A DNA stretch of 59,578 nt from Patescibacteria group bacterium. GTDB lineage: Bacteria > Patescibacteriota > Gracilibacteria > UBA1369. How positions within the stretch are numbered: position 1 is the first letter of the stretch; every line of letters begins with the position of its first letter. The DNA is taken from positions 1 through 59,578 of the forward strand of contig JAHJEW010000051.1 of NCBI GenBank assembly GCA_018825335.1, in the 5' to 3' direction. Positions 23,771 to 32,397 of the stretch are shown here, piece after piece. The translations under genes were made by a program, and so were the position numbers. The notes under the pieces are model-generated. The model was not told the origin of the DNA and searched no databases. It saw only the letters and a list, made by a program, of their open reading frames with translations.

Positions 23771-24925
23771 ATGCTAAAAACGCGCCAACAGCTTGAAGAA
23801 GAAGAAAACGCCCGACTGGCACCTTATGCCATGAAGAATTCGCAAAGTCTGGGGCGGCTATACAAGGAAAAAGAAGATAACGGACGCATGCCTTTCCAGC
23901 GCGACCGCGACCGTATAATTCACTGCCGCGCTTTTAGAAGGCTGCAAGCCAAAACTCAGGTATTCGTATCGTATTTTGGCGATCACTACCGAGACCGGCT
24001 GACACACTCCATTGAAGTTGCCCAAATAGCACGTGACATTTCGCGCAGACTCAGCCTCAACGAAGACTTGAGCGAATGCATAGCACTTGCGCATGATCTT
24101 GGCCATCCGCCTTTCGGCCACGGAGGCGAAGACGCGCTGAATGAATCCATGCAAAAATACGGGCTCCACTTTGAACACAACGAACAAAGCCGCCGGATAA
24201 TTGAAAAACTCGAAAAACTTTACCCCGGATTCGACGGTCTGAACCCTACCGTGGAGGTGCTGGATGGCCTTTTAAAGCACAATCCGCATAAATACGAGAC
24301 TCACATCAAGTTTGTCATGTCACCCCACCTGGAATCGCAGGTGGCGGATTTATCCGACGAAATCGCTTATACAAACCACGATCTGGACGACGGACTGCGC
24401 AGCGGAATAATAACCATGAAACAACTGAAGGACTTTAAACTATGGAACGATGCCGAAAAACAGGTGTATGAAATCCACGGTAAACAGGCTTTTTCATTCG
24501 GACCGGACGGCGAACGCCGCCTTCAAAGCCGCACAATAAGCCGGATGATCGGCCGCATGATCGAAGATCTGCAATATCAAACCGAATCAAACCTGAATGC
24601 ATTTGGAATCGATTCAATAGAAAAAGTCCGTATCCAGGGCCGAAAAATAGTCTCTTTCAGTGATGCGATCTCACCGCATCTGGCCGAGCTTCGTGATTTT
24701 CTTCATGAAAACTTTTACTATCATCCAACAGTTCACGCTCAAATCGAAAAAGGCAGGAACATCATAAAAGAACTGTTTATTTTCTACGGTAAAAATCCGC
24801 AAAAACTCCCCGATCCATATTTGGAAGCAATCAAAAGTGGCGAGCGGCCGGAAATTGTGATAAAGGATTATATTGCGGGCATGACAGACCACTATGCCGA
24901 AGAAAAATTTAATGAAAATCTATGA
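23771..24925 (+). CDS. dgt: Deoxyguanosinetriphosphate triphosphohydrolase-like protein
   Basis: 384 aa. An HD-domain dNTPase: FRRLQAKTQVF near residue 57, the metal-binding histidine in DRLTHSIEVAQIAR, and the HD pair in ALAHDLGHPPFGHGGE, with a further conserved aspartate in LSDEIAYTNHDLDDGL. It hydrolyses dNTPs to deoxynucleosides and triphosphate. Length matches the shorter bacterial dGTPase-like group. Its stop overlaps the start of nrdR by four bases (ATGA), which links dNTP breakdown with control of dNTP synthesis in one operon. Confidence 0.92.
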   Translation: MLKTRQQLEEEENARLAPYAMKNSQSLGRLYKEKEDNGRMPFQRDRDRIIHCRAFRRLQAKTQVFVSYFGDHYRDRLTHSIEVAQIARDISRRLSLNEDLSECIALAHDLGHPPFGHGGEDALNESMQKYGLHFEHNEQSRRIIEKLEKLYPGFDGLNPTVEVLDGLLKHNPHKYETHIKFVMSPHLESQVADLSDEIAYTNHDLDDGLRSGIITMKQLKDFKLWNDAEKQVYEIHGKQAFSFGPDGERRLQSRTISRMIGRMIEDLQYQTESNLNAFGIDSIEKVRIQGRKIVSFSDAISPHLAELRDFLHENFYYHPTVHAQIEKGRNIIKELFIFYGKNPQKLPDPYLEAIKSGERPEIVIKDYIAGMTDHYAEEKFNENL

Positions 24926-25365
24926 TTTGTCCAAAATGTAAGCAAAAAGACACACGCGTACTGGACTCCCGCGAAACCAACGAATCCCGCGAAATACGCC
25001 GCCGCAGAAAATGCGAAGCCTGCAATTTTCGCTTTACCACCTTTGAAAGAGCCGAAACAACCAACTTCCTGGTAATAAAAAAGGACGAATCACGTCAGGC
25101 CTATGACCGCCAGAAGCTGGAAAGCGGCATATGGAAAGCCTGCGAGAAACGTCCGGTAACCGAGGAACAGATTAGCAAAATGCTCAATGAACTGGAGGAA
25201 GAGTGGTCGCGCAGAGGGAAAGAGGTTCCCGCGAAATTAATTGGAGAGGGTGTTATGGAAAAATTGCGCCAACTGGACGATGTCGCCTATATTCGCTTTG
25301 CCTCTGTGTACCGCCATTTCAAGGACATCGAAACTTTCCGCAAGGAACTGCAGAAACTCATATAA
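24922..25365 (+). CDS. nrdR: Transcriptional repressor NrdR
   Basis: 147 aa, full length. The N-terminal zinc ribbon has CPKC and CEAC (residues 3-6 and 31-34) with the typical VLDSRET and IRRRRKCEACNFRFTTFE segments. An ATP-cone domain (about 49-135) follows, with VIKKDESRQAYDRQKLESGI and YIRFASVYRHFKD. NrdR represses ribonucleotide reductase genes according to bound ATP/dATP. No ribonucleotide reductase gene is present in this window. Confidence 0.96.
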   Translation: MICPKCKQKDTRVLDSRETNESREIRRRRKCEACNFRFTTFERAETTNFLVIKKDESRQAYDRQKLESGIWKACEKRPVTEEQISKMLNELEEEWSRRGKEVPAKLIGEGVMEKLRQLDDVAYIRFASVYRHFKDIETFRKELQKLI

Positions 25366-25385
25366 TTGTCCCCACCCTTTAATTA

Positions 25386-25413
25386 TTGACGTATCCTAGC
25401 GGTATGTTATAAT
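25386..25413 (+). promoter_or_regulatory. Strong sigma70-type promoter of the L,D-transpeptidase gene
   Basis: TTGACG (25386-25391), 16-base spacer, TATAAT (25408-25413). The transcript would start near 25420, leaving a leader of about 39 nt. Confidence 0.7.
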
Positions 25414-25458
25414 TTAATGATGCCAAAATGAAGGCAATAAAAAGAAAAACAAAACAAA

Positions 25459-26508
25459 ATGCGCAAAACACTTGGAACTCTGGCAATAATAACGGCACTT
25501 TCCTCACTTCTGGTTTTACAGGGGGTTTTCGCGCAGGATGCACCGGTGGTTCATGGTGTGAAAAGGCAGATTGCCGATGCGGGCGAAAATGCGAAAAAAA
25601 CAACTCAGGAACAGGTAAATTGCGCTTTTGAAGAGCCGGAAAACCAGGTCTACGACGCGCAGTTTATCGCAACGCGCAAAAAAGGCGTCGTGGCCAAAGG
25701 TGAACTCTTCGAAACACGCATATATATTAGAAATACGGGAAATGTCCCATGGTTTTCGGCGCAAAGCGGCTGTAAAAACATGGTTGTCAACCTTGGAACG
25801 GATAACGACCGTGACCGCATAAGCCCGTTTTTCACGAACAATTTGCTTTGGGAAAGCGGATGGGCAAAGGAAAATCGCATTTACATGAAAAGTCTGCGTG
25901 TAGATCCGGGGAAATTGGCTGAATTTGCCTTCTGGAGCAGAGCGCCACAGGAAGACGGATTTTTCAGGGAAATATACACACCGGTCGTGGAAGGTAAAAA
26001 ATGGCTTGAAAACGGGACTATTACATCAGATATCAGAGTCGGGAATGGATCAATTCCGCTAAAAAATAAAGACATCCTGAAATACATTCAGACAAGCACC
26101 AATTTATCCAAAATCAATCTGGATGGCGACCGTTGGATCAAGGTGGATATTTCGGAGCAGCGTATGAGTCTGATGGTGGGGGATTATCTGCTGAGAAATT
26201 TTCCGGTAAGCACCGGCAAACGTAGCACTCCCACACCATATGGAGAAACAATAATATTTCAAAAACAGGAAGTGCGCGTCGGCGGTGGTTACCCGCACTA
26301 TATAATGCCAAAATGGCTGCAATTCAGAAGGGGATACGGTATTCATGCCCTGCCAAGTCTCGCCAACGATGGTGGAGTTTTCTGGACGGAAGCGCTAAAT
26401 CACATAGGCACACCGCGAAGTCATGGTTGTATACGTCTTCTACCCGCGGACGCCGAATTCACCTACAATTTCGCAGGGATAGGAACAGCCGTGAAAGTTG
26501 TACCCTAA
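25459..26508 (+). CDS. Exported L,D-transpeptidase (YkuD domain)
   Basis: 349 aa. The N-terminal signal peptide (basic start, then LAIITALSSLLVLQGVFAQ) is probably cleaved after FAQ near residue 26. Residues about 55-190 form an uncharacterised beta-rich domain (TRIYIRNTGNVPWF), possibly an NBL1-like module. The C-terminal YkuD domain starts near WIKVDISEQRMSL (about 230) and carries the catalytic motif: histidine in GIHALP and the active-site cysteine in RSHGCIRLLPADAE. These enzymes make 3-3 cross-links in peptidoglycan or attach proteins to it. Its 3' end overlaps the convergent 26505 gene by four bases. Confidence 0.9.
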   Translation: MRKTLGTLAIITALSSLLVLQGVFAQDAPVVHGVKRQIADAGENAKKTTQEQVNCAFEEPENQVYDAQFIATRKKGVVAKGELFETRIYIRNTGNVPWFSAQSGCKNMVVNLGTDNDRDRISPFFTNNLLWESGWAKENRIYMKSLRVDPGKLAEFAFWSRAPQEDGFFREIYTPVVEGKKWLENGTITSDIRVGNGSIPLKNKDILKYIQTSTNLSKINLDGDRWIKVDISEQRMSLMVGDYLLRNFPVSTGKRSTPTPYGETIIFQKQEVRVGGGYPHYIMPKWLQFRRGYGIHALPSLANDGGVFWTEALNHIGTPRSHGCIRLLPADAEFTYNFAGIGTAVKVVP

Positions 26509-27104
26509 AGGTCATCCATACCGGAAATCCCGGTACTACCCCCGCATTCCAGATTTGAACCGCTGCGCCCACCTGATAAATCCATTCCAACGGGACTATT
26601 TATTGTAGCCAAAAGAGCATCGATTTTACGACCATCCAGTAACAAACTCACAAGGGAAGCAACGGTCCTGTCGTTAATAAATCTTGGAAAATTCCGGCCA
26701 AACCGTTTTAGCAAAATTCCAAGAACATTCTTGAAGTTTTTTTGTTGATCTTTCAAAGCCAATAAAGCATCCCGGACTTCATTCATGGAAAGTTTATCCT
26801 CTTCCTCGGAAATGGGTCCCATATCCGACAAATATTCCGCATAATGATCACAAAAAATAATAGTATCGGCTACTAGCCGGCTCACCTTAATTCTTCCGGG
26901 CTTTCTCTTTCCGGCTTCTTTTTTTGGAGTCGATAAAGACTTACCGGTAGCCGCCTCATAATCAGCAGCAAAAGAAATCATTTCCCGAAGTGCCTGAATA
27001 TCGGAATCACCCGTACTGCACATGGGAACATTTTTCTGTCCGCCTATATCCTCTACCAGAGTCACATAAAACGGTTCATTACTATTTAGTATATTTTTAG
27101 ACAT
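26505..27104 (-). CDS. Hypothetical protein, 199 aa
   Basis: No family is recognised. The protein is soluble: an N-terminal strand-rich portion (FYVTLVEDIGG), a basic stretch KKEAGKRKPGRIKVSRL (about 62-78), a helical centre (about 80-165) and a glycine/serine-rich tail. It is divergent from the uvrD-like gene with only 57 nt between the starts. Confidence 0.6.
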   Translation of the reverse strand: MSKNILNSNEPFYVTLVEDIGGQKNVPMCSTGDSDIQALREMISFAADYEAATGKSLSTPKKEAGKRKPGRIKVSRLVADTIIFCDHYAEYLSDMGPISEEEDKLSMNEVRDALLALKDQQKNFKNVLGILLKRFGRNFPRFINDRTVASLVSLLLDGRKIDALLATINSPVGMDLSGGRSGSNLECGGSTGISGMDDL

Positions 27105-27161
27105 GATTATGTATAATTAGCGGGCCGGAAATAGGTCATACCATAACAAAGAACAGTCAAG

Positions 27162-29333
27162 TTGTCAATCCTTCAACAACTCAACGATAAACAGCGCGAA
27201 GCAGTCCTTTGCATAAACGGCCCGCTTTTGGTAGTTGCGGGTGCTGGATCCGGCAAAACAAAGGCGCTCACCCACAGGATTGCCTATTTAATGAGCGAGA
27301 AAAAAGTATGCCCATGGAATATTCTGGCGGTTACTTTCACCAACAAAGCCGCCAACGAAATGAAAGAGCGCATAATCAGCCTTGTTGGAAGCAGCGAAGA
27401 AAGAGATCTGCCGAACATTGGAACATTCCATGCAACCTGCGTGCGCATTCTGCGCAAAAATATCCATCTTCTAAATTACGAAAATTCCTTCACTATTTAC
27501 GATACGGCGGATCAGCAAATTCTCATGAAGCATGTCATGAAAGACCTTAACCTTAGCGATAAACAGATCAACCCCAAAGCGATTTTAACCCACATTTCAA
27601 ACGCCAAAAACCAGCTAATAGGGCCTATGGAGTACAGATCCTACGCCACCAACTATTTTACCGAAAAAGTACACGAAGCGTATACCCGTTACCAAAAAGA
27701 ACTCCAAAAAAACAGCGCCCTGGATTTTGACGATATAATCATGAAAACGGTGGAACTATTCAAATCCCAGCCCAAAGTGCTCGATCAATACCAGGAAAAA
27801 TTCAAATATATTTCCATAGATGAGTACCAGGACACCAATCACGCCCAGTACGTTTTAACCAATCTGCTTGCGGAAAAATATCGCAACCTTTGCGTGATAG
27901 GAGACTCGGATCAGAGCATTTACAGCTTTCGCGGAGCCAATATTCAGAACATCCTTGATTTTGAAAAAGATTATCCGGATGCCAAAATCGTGCTCCTTGA
28001 ACAAAATTACCGCTCCCCCCAGACCATTCTTGACGGCGCGCACGCAATCATCCAAAAAAACGGCAAAAGAAAAGACAAAAAACTCTGGACTTCCCGCAGC
28101 GGCGGCGACAAAATCATGGTGCGCGCCCTTGAAAACGAACGCATGGAAGCCGAATTTGTAGCCAAAACAGTCCGCGAACAAATGGAATCGCACGAAACCC
28201 CGTCCTACAAAGACTTCGTTATCCTCTACCGCACAAACGCACAGTCCCGCCTGTTCGAGGAAGCCTTTTTGCGCTACGGCATGCCATATAAAATCGTCGG
28301 AGGCATTAAATTCTATCAACGCAAAGAGGTAAAAGACATGGTCGCGTACCTGCGCGTAATCCAAAACCCGTCCGACAGCGTCAGCCTCTTTAGAATAATC
28401 AACACGCCGACCAGAAAAATCGGCGCACGAACATTGGAAATAATTCAGGACTATGCTCTGCAAAAAAATCTCAGCTTCTTTGAAGCAATGCAGCAGGTAG
28501 AATCTATACCCGAAATGAACTTATCGAAAACGGAGGCAATAAGCCAATTTATCGACCTCGTAAAAGAGCTTCAGAAAATAAACACGCAGTTCAGCGCTTC
28601 GGGAGTAATAAAACACGTCCTCGACCTGAGCGGCTATAAAAAATTCATCGATGACGGAACCATTGAAGGAGAAAGCCGCCTTGAAAACATCTACGAACTC
28701 ATTTCCGTGGCCGCCAAATACGACAATCTGGAGGCCGGAATATCACTAAGCATTTTTCTGGAAGAAATATCTCTGATTGCGGATGTGGACACCCTGGACA
28801 GTCAGGACAACGCCGTAACACTTATGACTATACACTCGGCCAAAGGACTGGAATTCCCGACAGTTTTCATTGCGGGACTTGAGGAAGGCATTCTACCGCA
28901 CTCACGCAGTCTTCTGGAGCGGGACGAGCTGGAAGAAGAAAGACGTCTTATGTACGTGGGAATGACCCGTGCCAAAGACCGCCTGTATCTGCTACGCGCC
29001 AAAAACCGCATGCTATACGGCGAAACGCAGTCGAATACACCTTCACAATTTCTGTCCGAAATACCGCAGGCAATCGTCGACAGCGAGCAGGAAGCAGTCC
29101 GTACCCACCGCGAACTTTCGACGCAGGAACTCGGTTACACGCCGATTCCATACGAAGAATATGATGAAGACGGAATTCAGCTTAACGAAGGGGATAAAGT
29201 TGCCCATGCCACTTTTGGTGAAGGCACAGTAATGAACGTGACAGGCGCCGTAGCCGTAGTCGCCTTCAACAACCCGAAATACGGCGTCAAAAAAATGGCG
29301 CTCTCCATCGCCCCCCTAAAAAAAATCGGATAA
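27162..29333 (+). CDS. pcrA: UvrD/PcrA-family DNA helicase
   Basis: 723 aa, initiated at TTG (27162); there is no closer in-frame ATG that keeps the first helicase motif. Superfamily 1A motifs are visible in order: Q-motif region LNDKQREAV, Walker A GAGSGKT, TFTNKAANEM, DEYQDTN (motif II), GDSDQSIYSFRGA (III), QNYRS (IV), MTIHSAKGLEFP (V), and YVGMTRAKDRLYL (VI). The C-terminal GDKVAHATFGEGTV tail is the Tudor-like domain of PcrA that contacts RNA polymerase. The enzyme unwinds DNA 3' to 5' in excision repair and removes roadblocks. The assignment to PcrA rather than UvrD or Rep rests mainly on that tail. Confidence 0.93.
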   Translation: MSILQQLNDKQREAVLCINGPLLVVAGAGSGKTKALTHRIAYLMSEKKVCPWNILAVTFTNKAANEMKERIISLVGSSEERDLPNIGTFHATCVRILRKNIHLLNYENSFTIYDTADQQILMKHVMKDLNLSDKQINPKAILTHISNAKNQLIGPMEYRSYATNYFTEKVHEAYTRYQKELQKNSALDFDDIIMKTVELFKSQPKVLDQYQEKFKYISIDEYQDTNHAQYVLTNLLAEKYRNLCVIGDSDQSIYSFRGANIQNILDFEKDYPDAKIVLLEQNYRSPQTILDGAHAIIQKNGKRKDKKLWTSRSGGDKIMVRALENERMEAEFVAKTVREQMESHETPSYKDFVILYRTNAQSRLFEEAFLRYGMPYKIVGGIKFYQRKEVKDMVAYLRVIQNPSDSVSLFRIINTPTRKIGARTLEIIQDYALQKNLSFFEAMQQVESIPEMNLSKTEAISQFIDLVKELQKINTQFSASGVIKHVLDLSGYKKFIDDGTIEGESRLENIYELISVAAKYDNLEAGISLSIFLEEISLIADVDTLDSQDNAVTLMTIHSAKGLEFPTVFIAGLEEGILPHSRSLLERDELEEERRLMYVGMTRAKDRLYLLRAKNRMLYGETQSNTPSQFLSEIPQAIVDSEQEAVRTHRELSTQELGYTPIPYEEYDEDGIQLNEGDKVAHATFGEGTVMNVTGAVAVVAFNNPKYGVKKMALSIAPLKKIG

Positions 29334-29348
29334 AAACAAAATTAATTC

Positions 29349-29403
29349 GTCATTTGAAATTTGACATTTGTCATTTGTCATTCGGATTTCGGATTTCGGA
29401 TTT
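29349..29403. repeat. Short tandem repeats (CATTTGT and GGATTTC units)
   Basis: CATTTGT-like units (29351-29380) are followed by three exact GGATTTC units. The second set encodes the end of the small zinc-ribbon protein (EIRNPKSE) on the minus strand. Slippage-type microrepeat; no function seen. Confidence 0.6.
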
Positions 29404-29599
29404 CCTCCTCCTCCTTTACCCTGTAAAAAGCCCGGATCGTTTTTTCCGTACCGAAAGCCACATTCTTTGTCCCGCAAACGGCGCATCTGTAAACAAACTT
29501 GCGCCCGACCGGTTTGGTCTCGACAATTTTCTCGCAGTCCTTGCAGTAATAAACCACATGACCCTTCAGTATATTTGAAACATATGCGGATCTTGCCAT
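29378..29599 (-). CDS. Small zinc-ribbon protein
   Basis: 73 aa. A single ribbon with CKDC (19-22) and CAVC (39-42), 16 residues apart, embedded in VVYYCKDCEKIVETKPVGRK and FVYRCAVCGTKNVAFGTE. The C-terminus is charged and its last residues are encoded by the microrepeat. It may bind nucleic acid or protein; no specific family is recognised. The ATG shares one base with the stop of the upstream membrane protein (TGATG), so the two are coupled. Confidence 0.75.
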   Translation of the reverse strand: MARSAYVSNILKGHVVYYCKDCEKIVETKPVGRKFVYRCAVCGTKNVAFGTEKTIRAFYRVKEEEEIRNPKSE

Positions 29600-30249
29600 C
29601 AGAGATCTAATCTATAAGGTTGTACGGACTTTTTCCCCGAAGCAGACGCAGCACTACTTACATCCTGCTGAATCTGAACCGGATCCATTGCCGGCTCAGT
29701 GGAAACATTGGTTCTAATGTTCTCCCTCGGTTTTTCCTGTTTTGGAAACTCGATAAGGGGATCGCGGGTTTCATCCTCGAATTCCCTTAGTAAAGAAGCT
29801 TTGTCGCGCGTGGACAGATAACCGCCGATTGTAATGAAAGAAGAAGCGATAAAGGCGAAAAACATGCCGAACTGTGATTGCTTGAGTGTAATATTGATGC
29901 CGAATTTCGCGTGAAAATAAACCGAATTAACAACCAGAAGCATAAAAAAGGCGAAAAGCCCGGTCGCAAAATAGAAAGCGGAAGGTTTTACGCTCAAATA
30001 AGGAATCTTTCTGCCATTGATCTCGGCAAAAAGCATCGCGATATTTATTGCGGCCAAAATCAGCAAACTATAACCCGCAAGATAAAGTGGCCCGGTAATC
30101 CCAAGAAACATATCACCCGTTTTAAAAGAATCCAGATCCTGATACCACGGCAGAAAAAGGCTTAAAATAAGCAAAACCGAACCAACACCCAGTAGTTTTT
30201 TCTCAAAAGAAAGTTCCCCGAAAATCTGTGAAATATTTTTTGTAGGCAT
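29599..30249 (-). CDS. Four-helix membrane protein
   Basis: 216 aa. Four hydrophobic helices are visible at about 19-36, 48-72, 85-108 and 124-146, followed by a soluble, proline/serine-rich C-terminal tail of about 65 residues. No family is recognised. It is the first gene of a two-gene unit with the small zinc-ribbon protein and diverges from the glycosyltransferase operon. Confidence 0.7.
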   Translation of the reverse strand: MPTKNISQIFGELSFEKKLLGVGSVLLILSLFLPWYQDLDSFKTGDMFLGITGPLYLAGYSLLILAAINIAMLFAEINGRKIPYLSVKPSAFYFATGLFAFFMLLVVNSVYFHAKFGINITLKQSQFGMFFAFIASSFITIGGYLSTRDKASLLREFEDETRDPLIEFPKQEKPRENIRTNVSTEPAMDPVQIQQDVSSAASASGKKSVQPYRLDL

Positions 30250-30375
30250 AATATTTTTCCCATATGAAATACATGCCCAATATAAAGGATAAAACGCGTC
30301 TTTGTAAAGCTGCTATTGAGGACTACACAAATCCGGAAATATTCATTAGAATGGGCTGGCTTTGGAAAAGTTCAA

Positions 30376-31488
30376 ATGAAAATAGCCATAGACATCAAAG
30401 GCGCGGACAAGGAAAAAACCGGAAAAGGCTGGTATACCTACAATATGGTGGATCAGCTGCTCAAGCTGGACAATTTCAACCAATATTTACTCTACACAAA
30501 TAATAAAAAAAATCCCTTTCCCGATGCCAAAAACGCCCAAATAAAGTGCGTTGAGGATGAATCGGTCAAATGGCATTACAAAGTATTAAAAGATCTACAG
30601 ATGGAAAAAGTGGATCTTTTTTTTGCTCCCACCAGCTATATCATCCCGGCTTTTGCCCCGAAATCGCTCAATGTAATCATCACCGTGCACGATCTGGTGG
30701 CCTTTCTGTTTCCGGCGACGCACAAGGCCAAAGCCACTATCATTGAAAGATTGACTCTGAAAAAAGCTCTGAAAAAAGCAAAAAAAGTATTCGTCGTATC
30801 TGAAAATACCCGTAAAGACCTGCTGAAAAGATTCGATTATCCCCAGCAAAATATTCATCTAACCCCATGCGCCCCGTCCGATTTCTTTAGAACCAAGGTC
30901 AGTCTGGAAGATCTTGAAGCATTTATAGCAAAAATGAAGCTTCCCGAAAAATTTATTCTTGCCGTCGGCACACTGGAGCCGCGCAAAAATTTTGCCACGC
31001 TGATAAAAAGCTTTGTATCATTACAGAAACGTCATCCGGATTACAAACTGGTCATTGTCGGGAAGAAAGGCTGGCGATTCAAAGAAATAGAGGCATCAAT
31101 CAAACAATATAAAATGGAAAAAGAGGTTATTTTCCCGGGATACGTTAAGGAGGATGAGCTGCAAAAATTCTATGGCCTGGCCAAAGTCTTCATTTTTCCG
31201 TCACTATATGAAGGATTCGGTATTCCGCCGCTGGAAGCCATGGCCAGCGGTTGCCCGGTTGTCAGCTCCAATGTGGCGTCACTGCCGGAAGTGATTGGCG
31301 ATGCGGGACTATTAATCGATCCAAAAAATTCCTATAAAATGGCGGAGGCTGTTGCGGACTTAATAGACAACGATCATGTACGAAACACGATGATCGAAAG
31401 AGGGTACAGGCAGGCCGAAAAGTTCAGTTGGGAAAAAAGCGCGCAGGTGGCTCTGGAAGTTTTTCAAACCATTAAAAAAGGAATATGA
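30376..31488 (+). CDS. GT4-family glycosyltransferase
   Basis: 370 aa from the ATG at 30376 (MKIAIDIKG), preferred over one at 30316 because the Rossmann strand should start the protein. The N-terminal domain has HDLVAFLFP and VFVVSENTRKDLL. The C-terminal nucleotide-sugar domain has AVGTLEPRKNFATLIKSF, LVIVGKKGW, and the E-x7-E motif in FPSLYEGFGIPPLEAMASG. GT4 enzymes transfer sugars with retention, often in cell-surface glycan synthesis; donor and acceptor cannot be told. Its stop overlaps the NAD kinase start (ATGA). Confidence 0.9.
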   Translation: MKIAIDIKGADKEKTGKGWYTYNMVDQLLKLDNFNQYLLYTNNKKNPFPDAKNAQIKCVEDESVKWHYKVLKDLQMEKVDLFFAPTSYIIPAFAPKSLNVIITVHDLVAFLFPATHKAKATIIERLTLKKALKKAKKVFVVSENTRKDLLKRFDYPQQNIHLTPCAPSDFFRTKVSLEDLEAFIAKMKLPEKFILAVGTLEPRKNFATLIKSFVSLQKRHPDYKLVIVGKKGWRFKEIEASIKQYKMEKEVIFPGYVKEDELQKFYGLAKVFIFPSLYEGFGIPPLEAMASGCPVVSSNVASLPEVIGDAGLLIDPKNSYKMAEAVADLIDNDHVRNTMIERGYRQAEKFSWEKSAQVALEVFQTIKKGI

Positions 31489-32381
31489 TCAAACAACCCA
31501 AAAAAAAGTTTAAAAAAGTCGGTATTCTGGCCAAAAAGGCCGTCGCCGCCAGGGTGAAAAATCTGGATAAAATAGTGAAAATTCTGCGCGACCATAAAGC
31601 GGAAGTGTTTTTCGACGAACATATTGGCGCAAAAATGAAAAGCAGGGAAGTGTATACCCGCGGCGAACTGCTGGATATGTGTGATCTGGTACTGGTGCTC
31701 GGCGGCGATGGCACCATTTTAAAAACAGCCGGACAAATCGGCCGGAAAAAAGTTCTTGTTCTTGCAGTGAATTACGGCAATCTCGGATTTTTGTCCGAAT
31801 CGCACCCCGAAAACCTGGAAAAAAATCTGGAGAAAATCTTCAAAGGCAGATATTTCATCGACAAACGTTCGCTGCTCAGAATTACTCATTACCGCAATAA
31901 GCGCAAATGCAACACATTTGTGGCCATGAACGACGCCGTAATAAACCAGGGATTATTCGCAAGACTTATTGAACTTAATATCGACATGGCCGGATCACAC
32001 GTAGTGAAATTTAAAGCGGACGGGATGATTATTTCCACGCCAACCGGCTCAACGGCACATTCACTTTCCGCAGGTGGCCCGATCGTACATCCGGCCCTAA
32101 ACGCGCTGATTATTACGCCTATCTGCCCTGCTCCGCTTACGCTTCGTCCGATTGTAATTCCCAACGACAAGAACGTCACTTTCACCGTTATTACACAGCG
32201 CAAGGAAGCGCACAATCTGGGACTGACAATAGATGGGCAGATTACAATTCCGCTTGAATTCGGTGACACCGTAAAAGCCAGAAGATCCAGAAGATGCTTC
32301 TATATGATCCGGTTTGAAGGATCCGCATATTACAAAACGCTCCGCGAAAAACTGGGATGGGGAAGAAAACCCAACGAATAA
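31485..32381 (+). CDS. nadK: NAD kinase
   Basis: 298 aa. The catalytic GGDGT motif lies in VLVLGGDGTILKTAGQ (about 69-84), followed by VNYGNLGFLSE, then the substrate site ADGMIISTPTGSTAHSLSAG and a final LTIDGQ segment. The enzyme phosphorylates NAD to NADP using ATP or polyphosphate. The extended N-terminus (about 30 residues) is lysine-rich. It is coupled to the upstream glycosyltransferase by an ATGA overlap, which probably reflects compact packing rather than a shared pathway. Confidence 0.93.
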   Translation: MIKQPKKKFKKVGILAKKAVAARVKNLDKIVKILRDHKAEVFFDEHIGAKMKSREVYTRGELLDMCDLVLVLGGDGTILKTAGQIGRKKVLVLAVNYGNLGFLSESHPENLEKNLEKIFKGRYFIDKRSLLRITHYRNKRKCNTFVAMNDAVINQGLFARLIELNIDMAGSHVVKFKADGMIISTPTGSTAHSLSAGGPIVHPALNALIITPICPAPLTLRPIVIPNDKNVTFTVITQRKEAHNLGLTIDGQITIPLEFGDTVKARRSRRCFYMIRFEGSAYYKTLREKLGWGRKPNE

Positions 32382-32397
32382 AACTTAAAAGACCTGT

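Noticed and set aside
29349..29403. Short tandem units as a CRISPR array
   Set aside because: Units are 7 bases long without spacers, and no cas genes are present.
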